Origin: Lentilactobacillus rapi DSM 19907 = JCM 15042
GTDB taxonomy: Bacteria; Bacillota; Bacilli; Lactobacillales; Lactobacillaceae
NCBI RefSeq assembly: GCF_001436255.1
Contig: NZ_AZEI01000078.1
Span: 1-64,000 of the forward strand
Length of the DNA: 64,000 nt
Reading direction: 5' to 3'
Positions 1 to 8,662 of this stretch are shown in pieces. The notes under the pieces are model-generated. The model saw nothing but the letters and a program-made list of their open reading frames with translations. It made no database searches and was not told the DNA's origin. Numbering within the stretch: position 1 is the stretch's first letter; each line of letters begins with the position of its first letter. The position numbers and the translations under genes are program-made.

Positions 1-2134
1 TCCTTTTTTGCAAAAGTATACCAAAACTCAATTTAGATCTCAAACAGTTTCTTAGAAGTGCAACTATTGCAATTCCAATAATGACGAGGAACAACAGGGC
101 AACTGCCAAATAAATCAGAATTCTAGAATTCTGACTGAACCTTTGTTGAACTGTTTTGCCAGGCTCAATTGCCGCCTGTTTTTTAAAGCGATAACTGAAA
201 TGATTGTTATCTGGATCGACAAGCAGGCCATCTTGATTGCGGTACATCTGGATATTTTTTTGAAAATCAAGTTGAGTCGAGCCTAAAACTGCCGCCGTCG
301 GAGTGGCGCCAGTAACCACCAATAACGCCCGCCTTTTATTAAATGGCGACCTTAACAGTTGGGCAGTCCCAACGGTCTTCCCGTACTGGTGTTCAATACT
401 CAGTTTTTCATTTGAGACCAAACTTGAGAAGTGATTTCCGAACTGAAAATACAATTGGGGATTCAACGACTTGATGAACGGGTTCTGTTTGGGTGCACCA
501 AAAGCAATTACACTACTCCGTTTTAATTGGTCTCGACTTGGGCGATGACTCACAAACGTCACCTTCCCGGTATTACTTTGGGCATAGTTCCCAATCAGAT
601 TAAAGATATTGGATAACGTTTGAAAATCCGGGCCTGTCATCGTTTTTGGCCGGACTACCATCAAGTTATCAAAAGTTTGATTCTTGATGAAGACCCCTGG
701 ATAATTACTAAATAGCAAACTATTTTTGGGCTGGGACTTAATAATCGCCTTTGAATTTGAGCTAACCGTTGCCCATGGCGTTTGATTGTTATTGGCTCTT
801 GATTGGTCATCAATATCCAGATCAAAAGCAACGCGAACGGTAAACTCGTTTCCTAACGAATGCCCCGCTGGAAATTTGACCGTTAGCTCATCATCATTTG
901 CATGCTTGGCGGTTAACTTTTTACTACCAATCGGTCTGTTATTAATCAGGACCGTTACCATTGATCGCTTAAAGTTCAAATTCTTGGCATATCGAAAATG
1001 AAGTCTTACCTCAGAACCATCAGCATTGTCACGATCTACCGGCAAGCTCACAAAGTACGCTTGCTCCTGGTGATTAGCACCGACAATTTGGCTATCTTGT
1101 TTCGTTAATTGAACGCTGCCATCATATTGCAATACTGACGTATATGTCGGCGTATCCTGTGTGATCACCTTGGTGGCTTGGCTGGTTTCCTTCATCAACT
1201 CTTGATTGGCAACATATTTGGCTGCTTTCTTCAAGAGAGTGCCATTCTTAGCTGTCACAATTAATAAATGTTTGGTTTTCGTATCATGGGTTTTGATAAC
1301 GGCCTGATTGGTGACATCACTTTTAGGTACCATTTTTTTGATATTAGCGGGTAAATGGTCGTAAGTTGCGATCACCAGTTGATAGGCAGCCTTTTTTGCC
1401 TGTGAATCATTAAAGGTTGTGACAGGAATTTGGTCGGTTTCAGTCGTAATAACGCGTGATTGCCCACAAAGTGCATACATCCCAGCAGCCAATTCATTAT
1501 TTGTCGGCTGACTAGATGTTGTAATCACCGCATCACGGTTCACAATTGTATCCGCACCGGTAAAGTGGTCATAAAAGGACTTGACCGATTTCGTTGGTGG
1601 CACCAACTGATATTTGAAATTGACATTCGCATTTTTATAAATTGTCAGCCAATTAGCCGGTGTTTGAGCGAGTTGGTAATTTTTGTGACCACCCTTATTT
1701 AAGATCTGGCCGCTCACCTCAATGTTGTTCTCTCCACTCAGTAAACGAGTTGGAATGTTAATTTTCTTGGTTTGGATTCCCGAAACCCGTTTGGGCCGAA
1801 AGGAATAAAATTTAACGTTGTTTACAGAAACTGTGATGTCTGAAATCTGTTTATCACTGAGTTGAGAAACTTGAAAGTTTAAGTTCAACGTTGCCCGTTT
1901 AACATCCCAATACCCCATTTTCACAAAATACATGTTTGTTTGAACTGCATTTCCAGAAAGGGTCACTGTTTGATTTTGAAAAGGTTGGGTATAGGTTTGA
2001 TCCTTGGCAAACGCTGCTTTACCAGAAACAAAAAAGATCCCTAGAGTTAATAACATTAACCCAGCCCAAATGACGATTTTATTTATAGCGAACGGTTTTA
2101 TACCATTTCGCTTGTTTATGAAAGATTTGTTCAC
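1..2134 (-). CDS. BcsB-like exported polysaccharide synthase subunit (3' end cut by window)
   Basis: The frame stays open from about 2134 to the window edge, giving about 711 residues with no stop reached. The first ATG (2056) would leave only a stub of a signal peptide. A GTG at 2134, preceded by GGTGGGGT, gives a complete one: a basic n-region (MNKSFINKR), a hydrophobic core and an AFA cleavage site followed by KDQ. I therefore prefer GTG, which overlaps the upstream GT2 gene by 56 bases. The mature part is a long, beta-rich extracellular region, and near the window edge there is one C-terminal membrane helix followed by basic residues, so only a few codons are missing. This size and topology match BcsB/YdaN-type proteins, which escort the polymer made by a BcsA-like partner. 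The partner gene lies directly upstream. The family call rests on layout and neighbours, so it is good but not certain. Confidence 0.75.
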   Translation of the reverse strand, partial: MNKSFINKRNGIKPFAINKIVIWAGLMLLTLGIFFVSGKAAFAKDQTYTQPFQNQTVTLSGNAVQTNMYFVKMGYWDVKRATLNLNFQVSQLSDKQISDITVSVNNVKFYSFRPKRVSGIQTKKINIPTRLLSGENNIEVSGQILNKGGHKNYQLAQTPANWLTIYKNANVNFKYQLVPPTKSVKSFYDHFTGADTIVNRDAVITTSSQPTNNELAAGMYALCGQSRVITTETDQIPVTTFNDSQAKKAAYQLVIATYDHLPANIKKMVPKSDVTNQAVIKTHDTKTKHLLIVTAKNGTLLKKAAKYVANQELMKETSQATKVITQDTPTYTSVLQYDGSVQLTKQDSQIVGANHQEQAYFVSLPVDRDNADGSEVRLHFRYAKNLNFKRSMVTVLINNRPIGSKKLTAKHANDDELTVKFPAGHSLGNEFTVRVAFDLDIDDQSRANNNQTPWATVSSNSKAIIKSQPKNSLLFSNYPGVFIKNQTFDNLMVVRPKTMTGPDFQTLSNIFNLIGNYAQSNTGKVTFVSHRPSRDQLKRSSVIAFGAPKQNPFIKSLNPQLYFQFGNHFSSLVSNEKLSIEHQYGKTVGTAQLLRSPFNKRRALLVVTGATPTAAVLGSTQLDFQKNIQMYRNQDGLLVDPDNNHFSYRFKKQAAIEPGKTVQQRFSQNSRILIYLAVALLFLVIIGIAIVALLRNCLRSKLSFGILLQKR

Positions 2135-3437
2135 GAATATACCCCACCATTCCGTATGCTGCCACAGCCAGCCACATTTGACTATATACAAGATACATAA
2201 TCATTATCAACAATAAATTTGATCCAGTCATCTCACCCTTCTCAGTTGTGATCGCCGTAAATGTACTAATCACAAACAACACAACCGCAAAGGCCCAGAC
2301 AACGTTACTGAAGCCCTGCAATTCTGAATGAGCATATCCAGCCACTGATAGAACAAACACAGTATCTGAGAGGATTAACGATGTCATCAATAAAAAATAA
2401 ATCGATGCAAAATACAATAAATCAAATCGAATTTTTCGCGCCCTTTTTGAAAAAAGTAAATGCATATTCTTTAAAATGACATAAATATTGCCCTTCACCC
2501 AGCGCGTTCGCTGATGAAACCAAACACTCAAAGTTTGGGGTTCTTGCTCCCAGGTCACCGCTGCGGGCTGAAACTCGATGCGATAGCCCATTTGATAAAT
2601 CCGAAAACTAATTTCAGTATCCTCAGCCAATGCTTTGACATCCCAACCGCCAACCTTCTCAAGGAGGGATCTGCGGATAACATAATTGGTTCCCGGGATC
2701 GTACACAATTTAAACAGTTGCCGGCGTCCTGCCTGGGCCATCCACTGAAAAGCCAACGTTTCAATATTGATAAATCTCGTCAGAATCGTGGCATTCTTAT
2801 TTCGGGTCCTAAACTTACCAATTACAGCACCAACCTGCTCATCCTGCAGCAATTCCGCCACTAACGTTGAAAGAGCATCTTTTTCAGGCGTGTTGTCAGC
2901 ATCATAAACTGAAATCACGGTTCCTTTTGCAGCTCGCAAGCCAATGTTTAAAGCATTTGATTTACCCTTACCACCCGTTTTCTGGTCCGTGTTAATGACG
3001 ACCAATTGACGGTCAGCATACAAATCCTGGAGTCCTTTTAACAATTCAGCGGAATTATCGCTTGAGTTGTCGTTGATCACAATAACTTCATACCGTGATT
3101 TGGGATAGTCAAAATCAAGCAAGGCCTGAACCGTCTTAACGATCACGACACCCTCATTGTGAGCGGGCACCATGATTGAAACAAATGGTGGTTCATCTGG
3201 TAATTGGGGCCTTTTGGTATGTGCCCATTTTAAATAATATGTATAGCCGGCTATCGTGAGTACGAGGTTAATGATCAAAATACCCCAAATGGAAATGATC
3301 GCGACTAACAAAAATGCATCCAGAATCGAAATGATGATCCCCTCTTTCATTGAATGTGCCAATTGTCCAAATATTGATCTTATGCTCCGAAAGCTAATCG
3401 CTTGCTTTCGCACTCTGGTTGAAATGTGCTCAATCAA
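2079..3437 (-). CDS. BcsA-like family 2 processive glycosyltransferase
   Basis: This is an integral-membrane GT2 synthase that would polymerise a cell-surface polysaccharide. An N-terminal hydrophobic stretch is followed by the GT-A domain beginning at PPFVSIMVPAHNE. The domain contains the nucleotide-sugar motif DADN, the acceptor motif AEDTE and the processive signature QRTRW. Several C-terminal membrane segments follow. There is no PilZ domain, unlike Gram-negative BcsA, so direct c-di-GMP control is not expected from this chain. It sits between a DUF2334-like gene and a BcsB-like gene, as in ydaL-ydaM-ydaN of Bacillus. The start is uncertain: the longest frame begins with TTG at 3437 inside a tandem repeat, and an ATG at 3352 just before the first hydrophobic segment is an alternative, although it lacks a good ribosome site. 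The polymer cannot be named from sequence. Confidence 0.85.
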   Translation of the reverse strand: MIEHISTRVRKQAISFRSIRSIFGQLAHSMKEGIIISILDAFLLVAIISIWGILIINLVLTIAGYTYYLKWAHTKRPQLPDEPPFVSIMVPAHNEGVVIVKTVQALLDFDYPKSRYEVIVINDNSSDNSAELLKGLQDLYADRQLVVINTDQKTGGKGKSNALNIGLRAAKGTVISVYDADNTPEKDALSTLVAELLQDEQVGAVIGKFRTRNKNATILTRFINIETLAFQWMAQAGRRQLFKLCTIPGTNYVIRRSLLEKVGGWDVKALAEDTEISFRIYQMGYRIEFQPAAVTWEQEPQTLSVWFHQRTRWVKGNIYVILKNMHLLFSKRARKIRFDLLYFASIYFLLMTSLILSDTVFVLSVAGYAHSELQGFSNVVWAFAVVLFVISTFTAITTEKGEMTGSNLLLIMIMYLVYSQMWLAVAAYGMVGYIREQIFHKQAKWYKTVRYK

Positions 3438-3786
3438 GCAGCGACTTCCATATAAGCACCTACTGGAAAAATTCCAAGAGCGGGAATTCTCCCAGTAGGA
3501 GACTTATATTCCAGTCCCTAACCGCTTGCTTTCGCACTCTGGTTGAAACATGCTCCTCCAAGCAACAATCTGCATGTAAGCACCTACTGGAAAAATTCTA
3601 AAACCGGGAATTTTCTCCAAAGAAGACTTACATTCCGATTGCTAACCGCTTGGATTCGCACTCTGGTTGAAATGTGCTCAATCAAGCAGCTTTCTGCTCA
3701 TAAGCGCCTTCATCAAAAATCCAAACCCGGGATTTTCGTTGAAGGCCACTTACGCTTCGAAAGCTAATCGCTTGCTTTCGCACTCT
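3376..3786. repeat. Tandem array of three ~124-bp repeats with internal hairpins
   Basis: Units begin at 3394, 3518 and 3642 (CTAAYCGCTT), with periods of 124, 124 and 122 bases. A 23-base partial unit starts at 3764 and the tail of another lies before 3394. The shared blocks are CGCTTGCTTTCGCACTCTGG, TTGAAATGTGCTC and a variable inverted repeat. Each unit can form a hairpin (3452-3507, 3576-3631, 3700-3753) closed by RTAAG/CTTAY. The array abuts the stop codon of the upstream gene at 3785 and runs into the 5' end of the GT2 frame. I do not recognise the family. Confidence 0.85.
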
Positions 3787-5338
3787 ATCTTTTGAACATT
3801 CCCACATAAATTTTTCTGCCAATCACAATAAAAACCAGCAGGACGACCAAAATCGCGCTAAATAAAATCAATAACACATGTGACTGAAATTTGAAAAAGT
3901 GGTTTAAGGATCCGGTCACCGTTTCGGGAGTTGTCTCCTCGGGCTGACGGCTTCCGGCCTTGCCCACATCAACTGGACTGCCATTCAGAAAGTAGGTTCC
4001 CTTTCGATAATGATAATTGGCGGAACCAAATTTAACTTGCGCGTCCAATTGAGTTGCCGGGTTTAGCCACCGGAAGGGCAGTCGGTCAACTTTTCTTTCC
4101 AAATCCCGTAAACCGACTTGGGTGGTTGGCATTCCAAAGGTCACCGCAGTTGGCATGGCGAAAGTCATCTTTTGTCGTTGGCGGATTGTGAGCAAGTTAT
4201 CCCCTGTCAAACCATAGTAACTTTGCTTAAACACCTGGGAATTTCTTGTTGAGGTCACCTGATGTTGCCGTTGAGAGTTTGGCAACAGCACAACCTGATC
4301 AGCAGTTTTTAACCCTTGACGCTGATACAGCTGATTCTGGTTCCAAAAGCCGTCGGTACTGATTCCCACGGGAAATACATGATTTTGACCCAGACTGGTC
4401 AATTCTGTAATCATCAGCTGATTAAGCTGCCGCTGATCCGTTTGATAAGCTGTTACAGCTGGTGTCTTTAAGAAGACAATCCCATTTCTGGTCTCGATAT
4501 TTCTGAGGACCTTGGTAAACCGTTTAAATGCCGCCAAGTCTGTATTGGCACCAACACTGGTTGTACTAATTGCAAATGGTATTCCGCGGTCAAAGAAGTC
4601 GCGGCTCAGGTGGTTAAGCAATTTTAGGTTTGAATATGGCGTGACATTTGTGATCGTCAATAAAGGTTGCTGCTTGTCTAGCTGCTGTTGAAACAATTTG
4701 CCAATCAATTGAGAAGCCACCTGTAATGCCAGGCCATTGACCGAATAAAACGGCAGGTACCCAGATTTGTGGTGAATGATCCCAGCTGCAAATTGACGCT
4801 GCTGAACTTCTTGAGTTGTCAATTTTCCAAATTGTTGAATCTTGGTTGACTTGCCGGGTTTAAAAACCGTCAGGGTATCACTCAATGGCAGTAACTGAGA
4901 ATGACCGTGCGCGTCACTCAAGATGAGCTGTTGATGGCGCAGAGTTTCAGCAGCACCCCCAATTTGGTCAGCCTCTGCTTTGGTCAAATTGCCGCCGATA
5001 TGCAGCTTAATGCCAGAAAATTGGTGCCGATCGTGTTGAAACTGACGATTATTAACAGGGTTTTGCGCCCAATTGACCATCGTAATGACGCCACTATACT
5101 TTCCGTTTCGGAGCATTCCAGAACGGTACTGAGATTCAGCGATCGTTCGAACACTCAATTGATGACTCGTCAAAAGCCGTTGTAGGGAATCGATTTTTCG
5201 GTATCCGTGATCAGCCGAATTCTGTGAATCATAAACGAGTAATACCCGATTAGTCGCCGCAGCAGCGGGCAAAAATTCTATAAAGGCTAACCCAATCAAG
5301 GCCAGGAGAACCACAAGTAGTTGTCTTAAAAGTTTCAT
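3785..5338 (-). CDS. Exported DUF2334/YdaL-like protein of the polysaccharide operon
   Basis: A 517-residue protein begins with a cleavable signal peptide (MKLLRQLLVVLL, then LPAAAA) and ends with one C-terminal membrane helix and basic residues, so most of it is extracellular. The start at 5338 is chosen because GGAGAAG precedes it and it gives an ATGA overlap with the upstream gene. The mature region starts NRVLLVYDSQN. Near the middle it has a segment, TITNVTPYSNLKLLNHLS, that aligns with the start of the deacetylase-like DUF2334 fold. The paired aspartates and the HG..H element normally used to bind metal are not visible, so it may be a binding rather than a hydrolytic protein. Its position directly before the synthase matches ydaL of Bacillus. 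The family assignment is by inspection and synteny. Confidence 0.55.
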   Translation of the reverse strand: MKLLRQLLVVLLALIGLAFIEFLPAAAATNRVLLVYDSQNSADHGYRKIDSLQRLLTSHQLSVRTIAESQYRSGMLRNGKYSGVITMVNWAQNPVNNRQFQHDRHQFSGIKLHIGGNLTKAEADQIGGAAETLRHQQLILSDAHGHSQLLPLSDTLTVFKPGKSTKIQQFGKLTTQEVQQRQFAAGIIHHKSGYLPFYSVNGLALQVASQLIGKLFQQQLDKQQPLLTITNVTPYSNLKLLNHLSRDFFDRGIPFAISTTSVGANTDLAAFKRFTKVLRNIETRNGIVFLKTPAVTAYQTDQRQLNQLMITELTSLGQNHVFPVGISTDGFWNQNQLYQRQGLKTADQVVLLPNSQRQHQVTSTRNSQVFKQSYYGLTGDNLLTIRQRQKMTFAMPTAVTFGMPTTQVGLRDLERKVDRLPFRWLNPATQLDAQVKFGSANYHYRKGTYFLNGSPVDVGKAGSRQPEETTPETVTGSLNHFFKFQSHVLLILFSAILVVLLVFIVIGRKIYVGMFKR

Positions 5339-6822
5339 TTTGCCGTCTTCTCCCCTGGATGATCCGATTTGGCGGGCATTCCCCACAAACGATGATTCAT
5401 CCAATCAGCAATCAAAAGGATCCATGCCAAGCTCAGACTGACCGCAACCGGAAACATATTTCTCGAAAGATTATATGTACCATACGAAACGATATCAATG
5501 ATTGGCAACAAAATCACGACAGTTGATAGTCCCAATACCAAGAAGAACTTGAGAACTCCTTCGATGTTGCGGTGCCGAAAACTATTCACCATTCCGATTG
5601 TATAAACCACCAACAAAGCAGCCATTACCAGCAGATTAAAGGCACATTTTCTCGGATAAAAACTTTGCATTAACAAACTATACCCTGAAAAATATTGGGT
5701 TTTTGCTCTCGGCAACTTTCCTGCAGCCGCATCATAGTTACCAACCGATTGAATTCGAATTTGCATCACATTTTTGGCCGCATCATCCAATAGCCGCAAA
5801 AACTGGGAAAAATGATTAAAATAGTATCCGGTTATCCAAGCCGCATTAAGCTTATTGATCAGGTGTCGATGAACATATTTTGAATCCGGCAGAATGGCTG
5901 AGTAAGTGTTGGGATAATAATCGTTATCCTTCATTAACGCATACTGTGAATCAATCCCCCCAGCTGTCACTTTTAAAGACGGCTCAGTCGTTTGCAAGAC
6001 ACCATGGGTAAAAGCTTGATATCGATTCAAAGACTGATATCGCGTCGCCACTGTCTGATGGACAAAGGCTCCCATCCCGATCAAAGCCAACATACCAATC
6101 ACAACATATACTTGGGCTAAACGTCCTTTGAAAACAAACAACAACCCACAAGCCATGATTAAAAGCCCCAAAGTTAAGGGGACATTATGGTAATCAACCG
6201 CAATTAACAACAATGAAGCCGCAAAAAAAGCAATCGTCGTTAACCGATGATGCTTCACTAATTTACGGGTAATCAATAAAAATAAACCGGAGCAATAAAG
6301 CATTAAAATGTACGTTCCGGCTTCGGGATAAAAGGAATTAAACGGGATGGTAAAGGCGGTGTCTGCAAATACAAAAACAATAATTAATGCAAGCACATAA
6401 TTGCGGACATTACGATGAGATGCCGTTAGCCCCCGGGTTAAGAGATAAATTGCTCCTAAGAAAAATACATAGTAAACAACCCCCAGGAAACGGATATCGA
6501 AAACACGGGAGCTGGCGAATACTTTGTTAAGCGCAATGGCGGCTTTAACAAATAAAAACTGAGATGAATAAATTGGAACCGCATTCTCATTGTAGAATTG
6601 CATGATCCCAAATTTTTCGATCACATAGTTAAAATAGACTGAACCATGGGTGCTCAACCGATAAAGGCCGTTTTGTGAAAGCACCTGTAAAAAGTCCCCA
6701 TTATCCGCAAGCCCGTTGACAGGAGGAACGAACAACAAATAACCAACGATGACTGCACACAAAATTGTGGCAAGCAACGCTGGCGAAATGAACTTTATTA
6801 ATCTTTTTATACCAGAAATCAA
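5335..6822 (-). CDS. Polytopic membrane protein, GT-C glycosyltransferase-like
   Basis: A 495-residue protein with about ten hydrophobic segments. After the first helix an extracellular loop carries NGLADNGDF, a motif resembling the catalytic acidic loop of GT-C enzymes and of WsfD-type hexose transferases. A large loop (about residues 250-350) and a hydrophilic C-terminus follow. It is the first gene of the polysaccharide operon and overlaps the next gene by four bases, so the two are probably translationally coupled. It may add a side sugar or modify the polymer outside the membrane, which is inference. The start is TTG at 6822 with GTAGGTAG upstream, since no closer ATG gives a full first helix. 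The region from 6823 to 7120 upstream holds AT-rich promoter-like DNA but no gene I can support. Confidence 0.55.
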   Translation of the reverse strand: MISGIKRLIKFISPALLATILCAVIVGYLLFVPPVNGLADNGDFLQVLSQNGLYRLSTHGSVYFNYVIEKFGIMQFYNENAVPIYSSQFLFVKAAIALNKVFASSRVFDIRFLGVVYYVFFLGAIYLLTRGLTASHRNVRNYVLALIIVFVFADTAFTIPFNSFYPEAGTYILMLYCSGLFLLITRKLVKHHRLTTIAFFAASLLLIAVDYHNVPLTLGLLIMACGLLFVFKGRLAQVYVVIGMLALIGMGAFVHQTVATRYQSLNRYQAFTHGVLQTTEPSLKVTAGGIDSQYALMKDNDYYPNTYSAILPDSKYVHRHLINKLNAAWITGYYFNHFSQFLRLLDDAAKNVMQIRIQSVGNYDAAAGKLPRAKTQYFSGYSLLMQSFYPRKCAFNLLVMAALLVVYTIGMVNSFRHRNIEGVLKFFLVLGLSTVVILLPIIDIVSYGTYNLSRNMFPVAVSLSLAWILLIADWMNHRLWGMPAKSDHPGEKTAK

Positions 6823-7122
6823 AAATTTCTACCTACTCAACTTTTATAATGATCGATTTAGATAACTAAAATGATATGATAACACCCAGTTAATAATAAT
6901 TATAGACATAACTGTTAAATTAGCAAGTCGAATAATCAGCTCAAATCCACTGCCAACAGCGTGTTTGAATGCAGCAAAATGTCACAGAATGCCGTCCTCC
7001 AAGGATTTATGGTAACTAAAAGTAAGGGGTTAGTCATCAACCAATTCTCTAATGGTGACGACCGTTTTATTTACTGATGCACCTAAACTGAGAGCTACGA
7101 CAACTGCTGCCCTCAACCATTC

Positions 7123-7173
7123 AACGACAAAGGACAACCATTCCAACCTCAAGAATGCTTGTCCTTTGTCGTT
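7123..7173. repeat. Perfect 15-bp inverted repeat in intergenic DNA
   Basis: AACGACAAAGGACAA (7123-7137) pairs perfectly with TTGTCCTTTGTCGTT (7159-7173). Inside the loop CATTC and GAATG can add five more pairs after one mismatch. Neither side is followed by a strong T-run, although TTTAATTTTTTAA lies shortly after on the plus strand. It lies between tRNA-Arg and the polysaccharide operon. It could be a weak terminator of the tRNA transcript, a small-RNA element or a remnant of a mobile repeat. Confidence 0.7.
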
Positions 7174-7228
7174 AAATTCTGGATTTAATTTTTTAATTCC
7201 AGTTTGCTACTTTTTTGTCACCTACTGA

Positions 7229-7301
7229 TGACCCCACCCGGACTCGAACCGGGATCAACCGCTTAGGAGGCGGGTGCCCTATCCAGTTGTGCTATGGGGC
7301 C
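7229..7301 (-). tRNA. tRNA-Arg (anticodon CCT)
   Basis: Read on the minus strand, this is a 73-base cloverleaf with acceptor GGCCCCA/TGGGGTC, a D-arm containing AACTGGATA and an anticodon loop CTCCTAA giving anticodon CCT, which reads AGG. The T-arm is CCCGG-TTCGAGT-CCGGG. The 3' CCA is not encoded. There is an A-G mismatch in the D-stem and a C-T mismatch at the top of the anticodon stem, so a covariance search should confirm it, but all landmark bases are present. Confidence 0.92.
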
Positions 7302-7350
7302 AAAACAACACCACTTAATTTTCTCATTTTAAGCGGGTTGTGTAAAGGCA

Positions 7351-8646
7351 TTATTTTTCAGTGCGCTTATGGTGCATCCCTTTTCGTTTGGAGTGCTTGT
7401 GCTTCTTCTTGCCCGAATGCGATTTAATCGACTGATTGCCTTTATTTTGACCGTTCTTTCTCGAGTTTGATTTCGAAGCATGAACATCAGCCCTTTCTGA
7501 AGACCCATTTTGTTCTTCAGCAAGTTTGACTGGATCTTTTGGTCTAGTCGCCGATAATTGATTACCGTCAAAGTAGATGTTGGTCAATTCATAACCGTCA
7601 GCTCGAACCAGCTTCTTCAAATCACGCAGGTCATGATCATCACCCATGTTAATAACCAAACCGGCTTCGTGCATCCGGCCAGTTCGCCCCACCCGGTGAA
7701 TGTAAGTCTTCGGGTCTTTGGGGAGATCAAAATTAACAACCGCTGGCAATTTAGGAATATCAATCCCTCGGGCAGCAACATCCGTCGTCAAGAGTAATCG
7801 AACCCGTCCGAGGCGAAAATCCTTGAGCGCCTTTTGTCTGCTGGTTTGTCGCTGCTCAGACGTCAACTCCGCTGCCTCTTTGATATGTCGATGAGATAAA
7901 AAACCACCGACTTTTTTTAAAGTGTCCATTTTATCAAAGAAGACCAACGCCTTGAAGTCCTTCATATGCAAAAAGCGCAGGAGCATCTGTTCCTTCTTGT
8001 GATTTGATACTTCCAACAGGGTATGATTTACTTCACCTCTGGTATCGTCAATATCAGACACATCAAACGTTTCAATCTCTTGAACAAACCAACGATTGAG
8101 ATGATCCAGCAAGTCACTCTTGGTAGCCGAGAAAAAGCCAAGTGACACCGTCTGTGGTGACAAATCCACCAGTGAGCGAATGGAATCTAACGTATCCTCA
8201 CTCAATAAATTGTCAGCTTCATCAATCACAATCGCTTTTAGTGAGTCCAGTTTCAGCTTACCGAGGTCAATTAGATTCATGATTCGTCCAGTGGTCCCAA
8301 CGATGACGTTTGGATGAGTTTTCAGCTTATCCATCTGTCGTTTAATATTGGCACCACCGACAATTCCTTCGACATTTAAGCCGATCAATTTTCCCCAGTC
8401 GCTTAAGACTTGCTGGGTTTGCATGGCCAGTTCAGCAGACGGTTCCACCACCAACAATGACAAACCATCTTCTGGGCGAATATTTTCCAACAATGGAACG
8501 GCAAAGGCAACCGTCTTTCCTGATCCAGTGGGTGCCAGTCCCAGGACACTTTTACCATCTTTTAATGGTTGATAAACCGCCTTCTGGATTGCTGTCTGCT
8601 CCTTGTATCCTAATTGTTGTGCGTGTTCTTCAAACTCTTTTATCAA
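7351..8646 (-). CDS. DEAD-box ATP-dependent RNA helicase
   Basis: A 431-residue RNA helicase. It shows motif I APTGSGKT, motif II DEAD, motif III SAT, motif V DVAARGID and motif VI HRVGRTGR, so both RecA-like domains are complete. The C-terminal tail of about 60 residues is rich in Lys, His, Arg and Ser and ends HHKRTEK, as expected for non-specific RNA binding. Proteins of this class help ribosome assembly and mRNA turnover, particularly in the cold. The frame opens further upstream, but TTG at 8646 with GGAG seven bases before it is the best start and leaves 16 bases after the stop of the upstream oxidoreductase gene. The subfamily (YfmL-like or CshB-like) is not settled. Confidence 0.93.
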   Translation of the reverse strand: MIKEFEEHAQQLGYKEQTAIQKAVYQPLKDGKSVLGLAPTGSGKTVAFAVPLLENIRPEDGLSLLVVEPSAELAMQTQQVLSDWGKLIGLNVEGIVGGANIKRQMDKLKTHPNVIVGTTGRIMNLIDLGKLKLDSLKAIVIDEADNLLSEDTLDSIRSLVDLSPQTVSLGFFSATKSDLLDHLNRWFVQEIETFDVSDIDDTRGEVNHTLLEVSNHKKEQMLLRFLHMKDFKALVFFDKMDTLKKVGGFLSHRHIKEAAELTSEQRQTSRQKALKDFRLGRVRLLLTTDVAARGIDIPKLPAVVNFDLPKDPKTYIHRVGRTGRMHEAGLVINMGDDHDLRDLKKLVRADGYELTNIYFDGNQLSATRPKDPVKLAEEQNGSSERADVHASKSNSRKNGQNKGNQSIKSHSGKKKHKHSKRKGMHHKRTEK

Positions 8647-8662
8647 AGTTTTTCTCCGTTCA

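Noticed and set aside
3419-3767. Similar short plus-strand frames repeated three times.
   Set aside because: They are produced by the tandem DNA repeat itself and their reading frames shift between units, so they are not evidence of a peptide family.
3394-3786. CRISPR array.
   Set aside because: The units are about 124 bases, imperfect throughout and without short direct repeats separated by unique spacers. No cas gene is nearby.
7043-7200. A short minus-strand open frame reading RAAVVVALSLGASVNKTVV before a stop at about 7040.
   Set aside because: No start codon with a ribosome site is present and most of it is the arms and loop of the 15-bp inverted repeat, so I treat it as chance.
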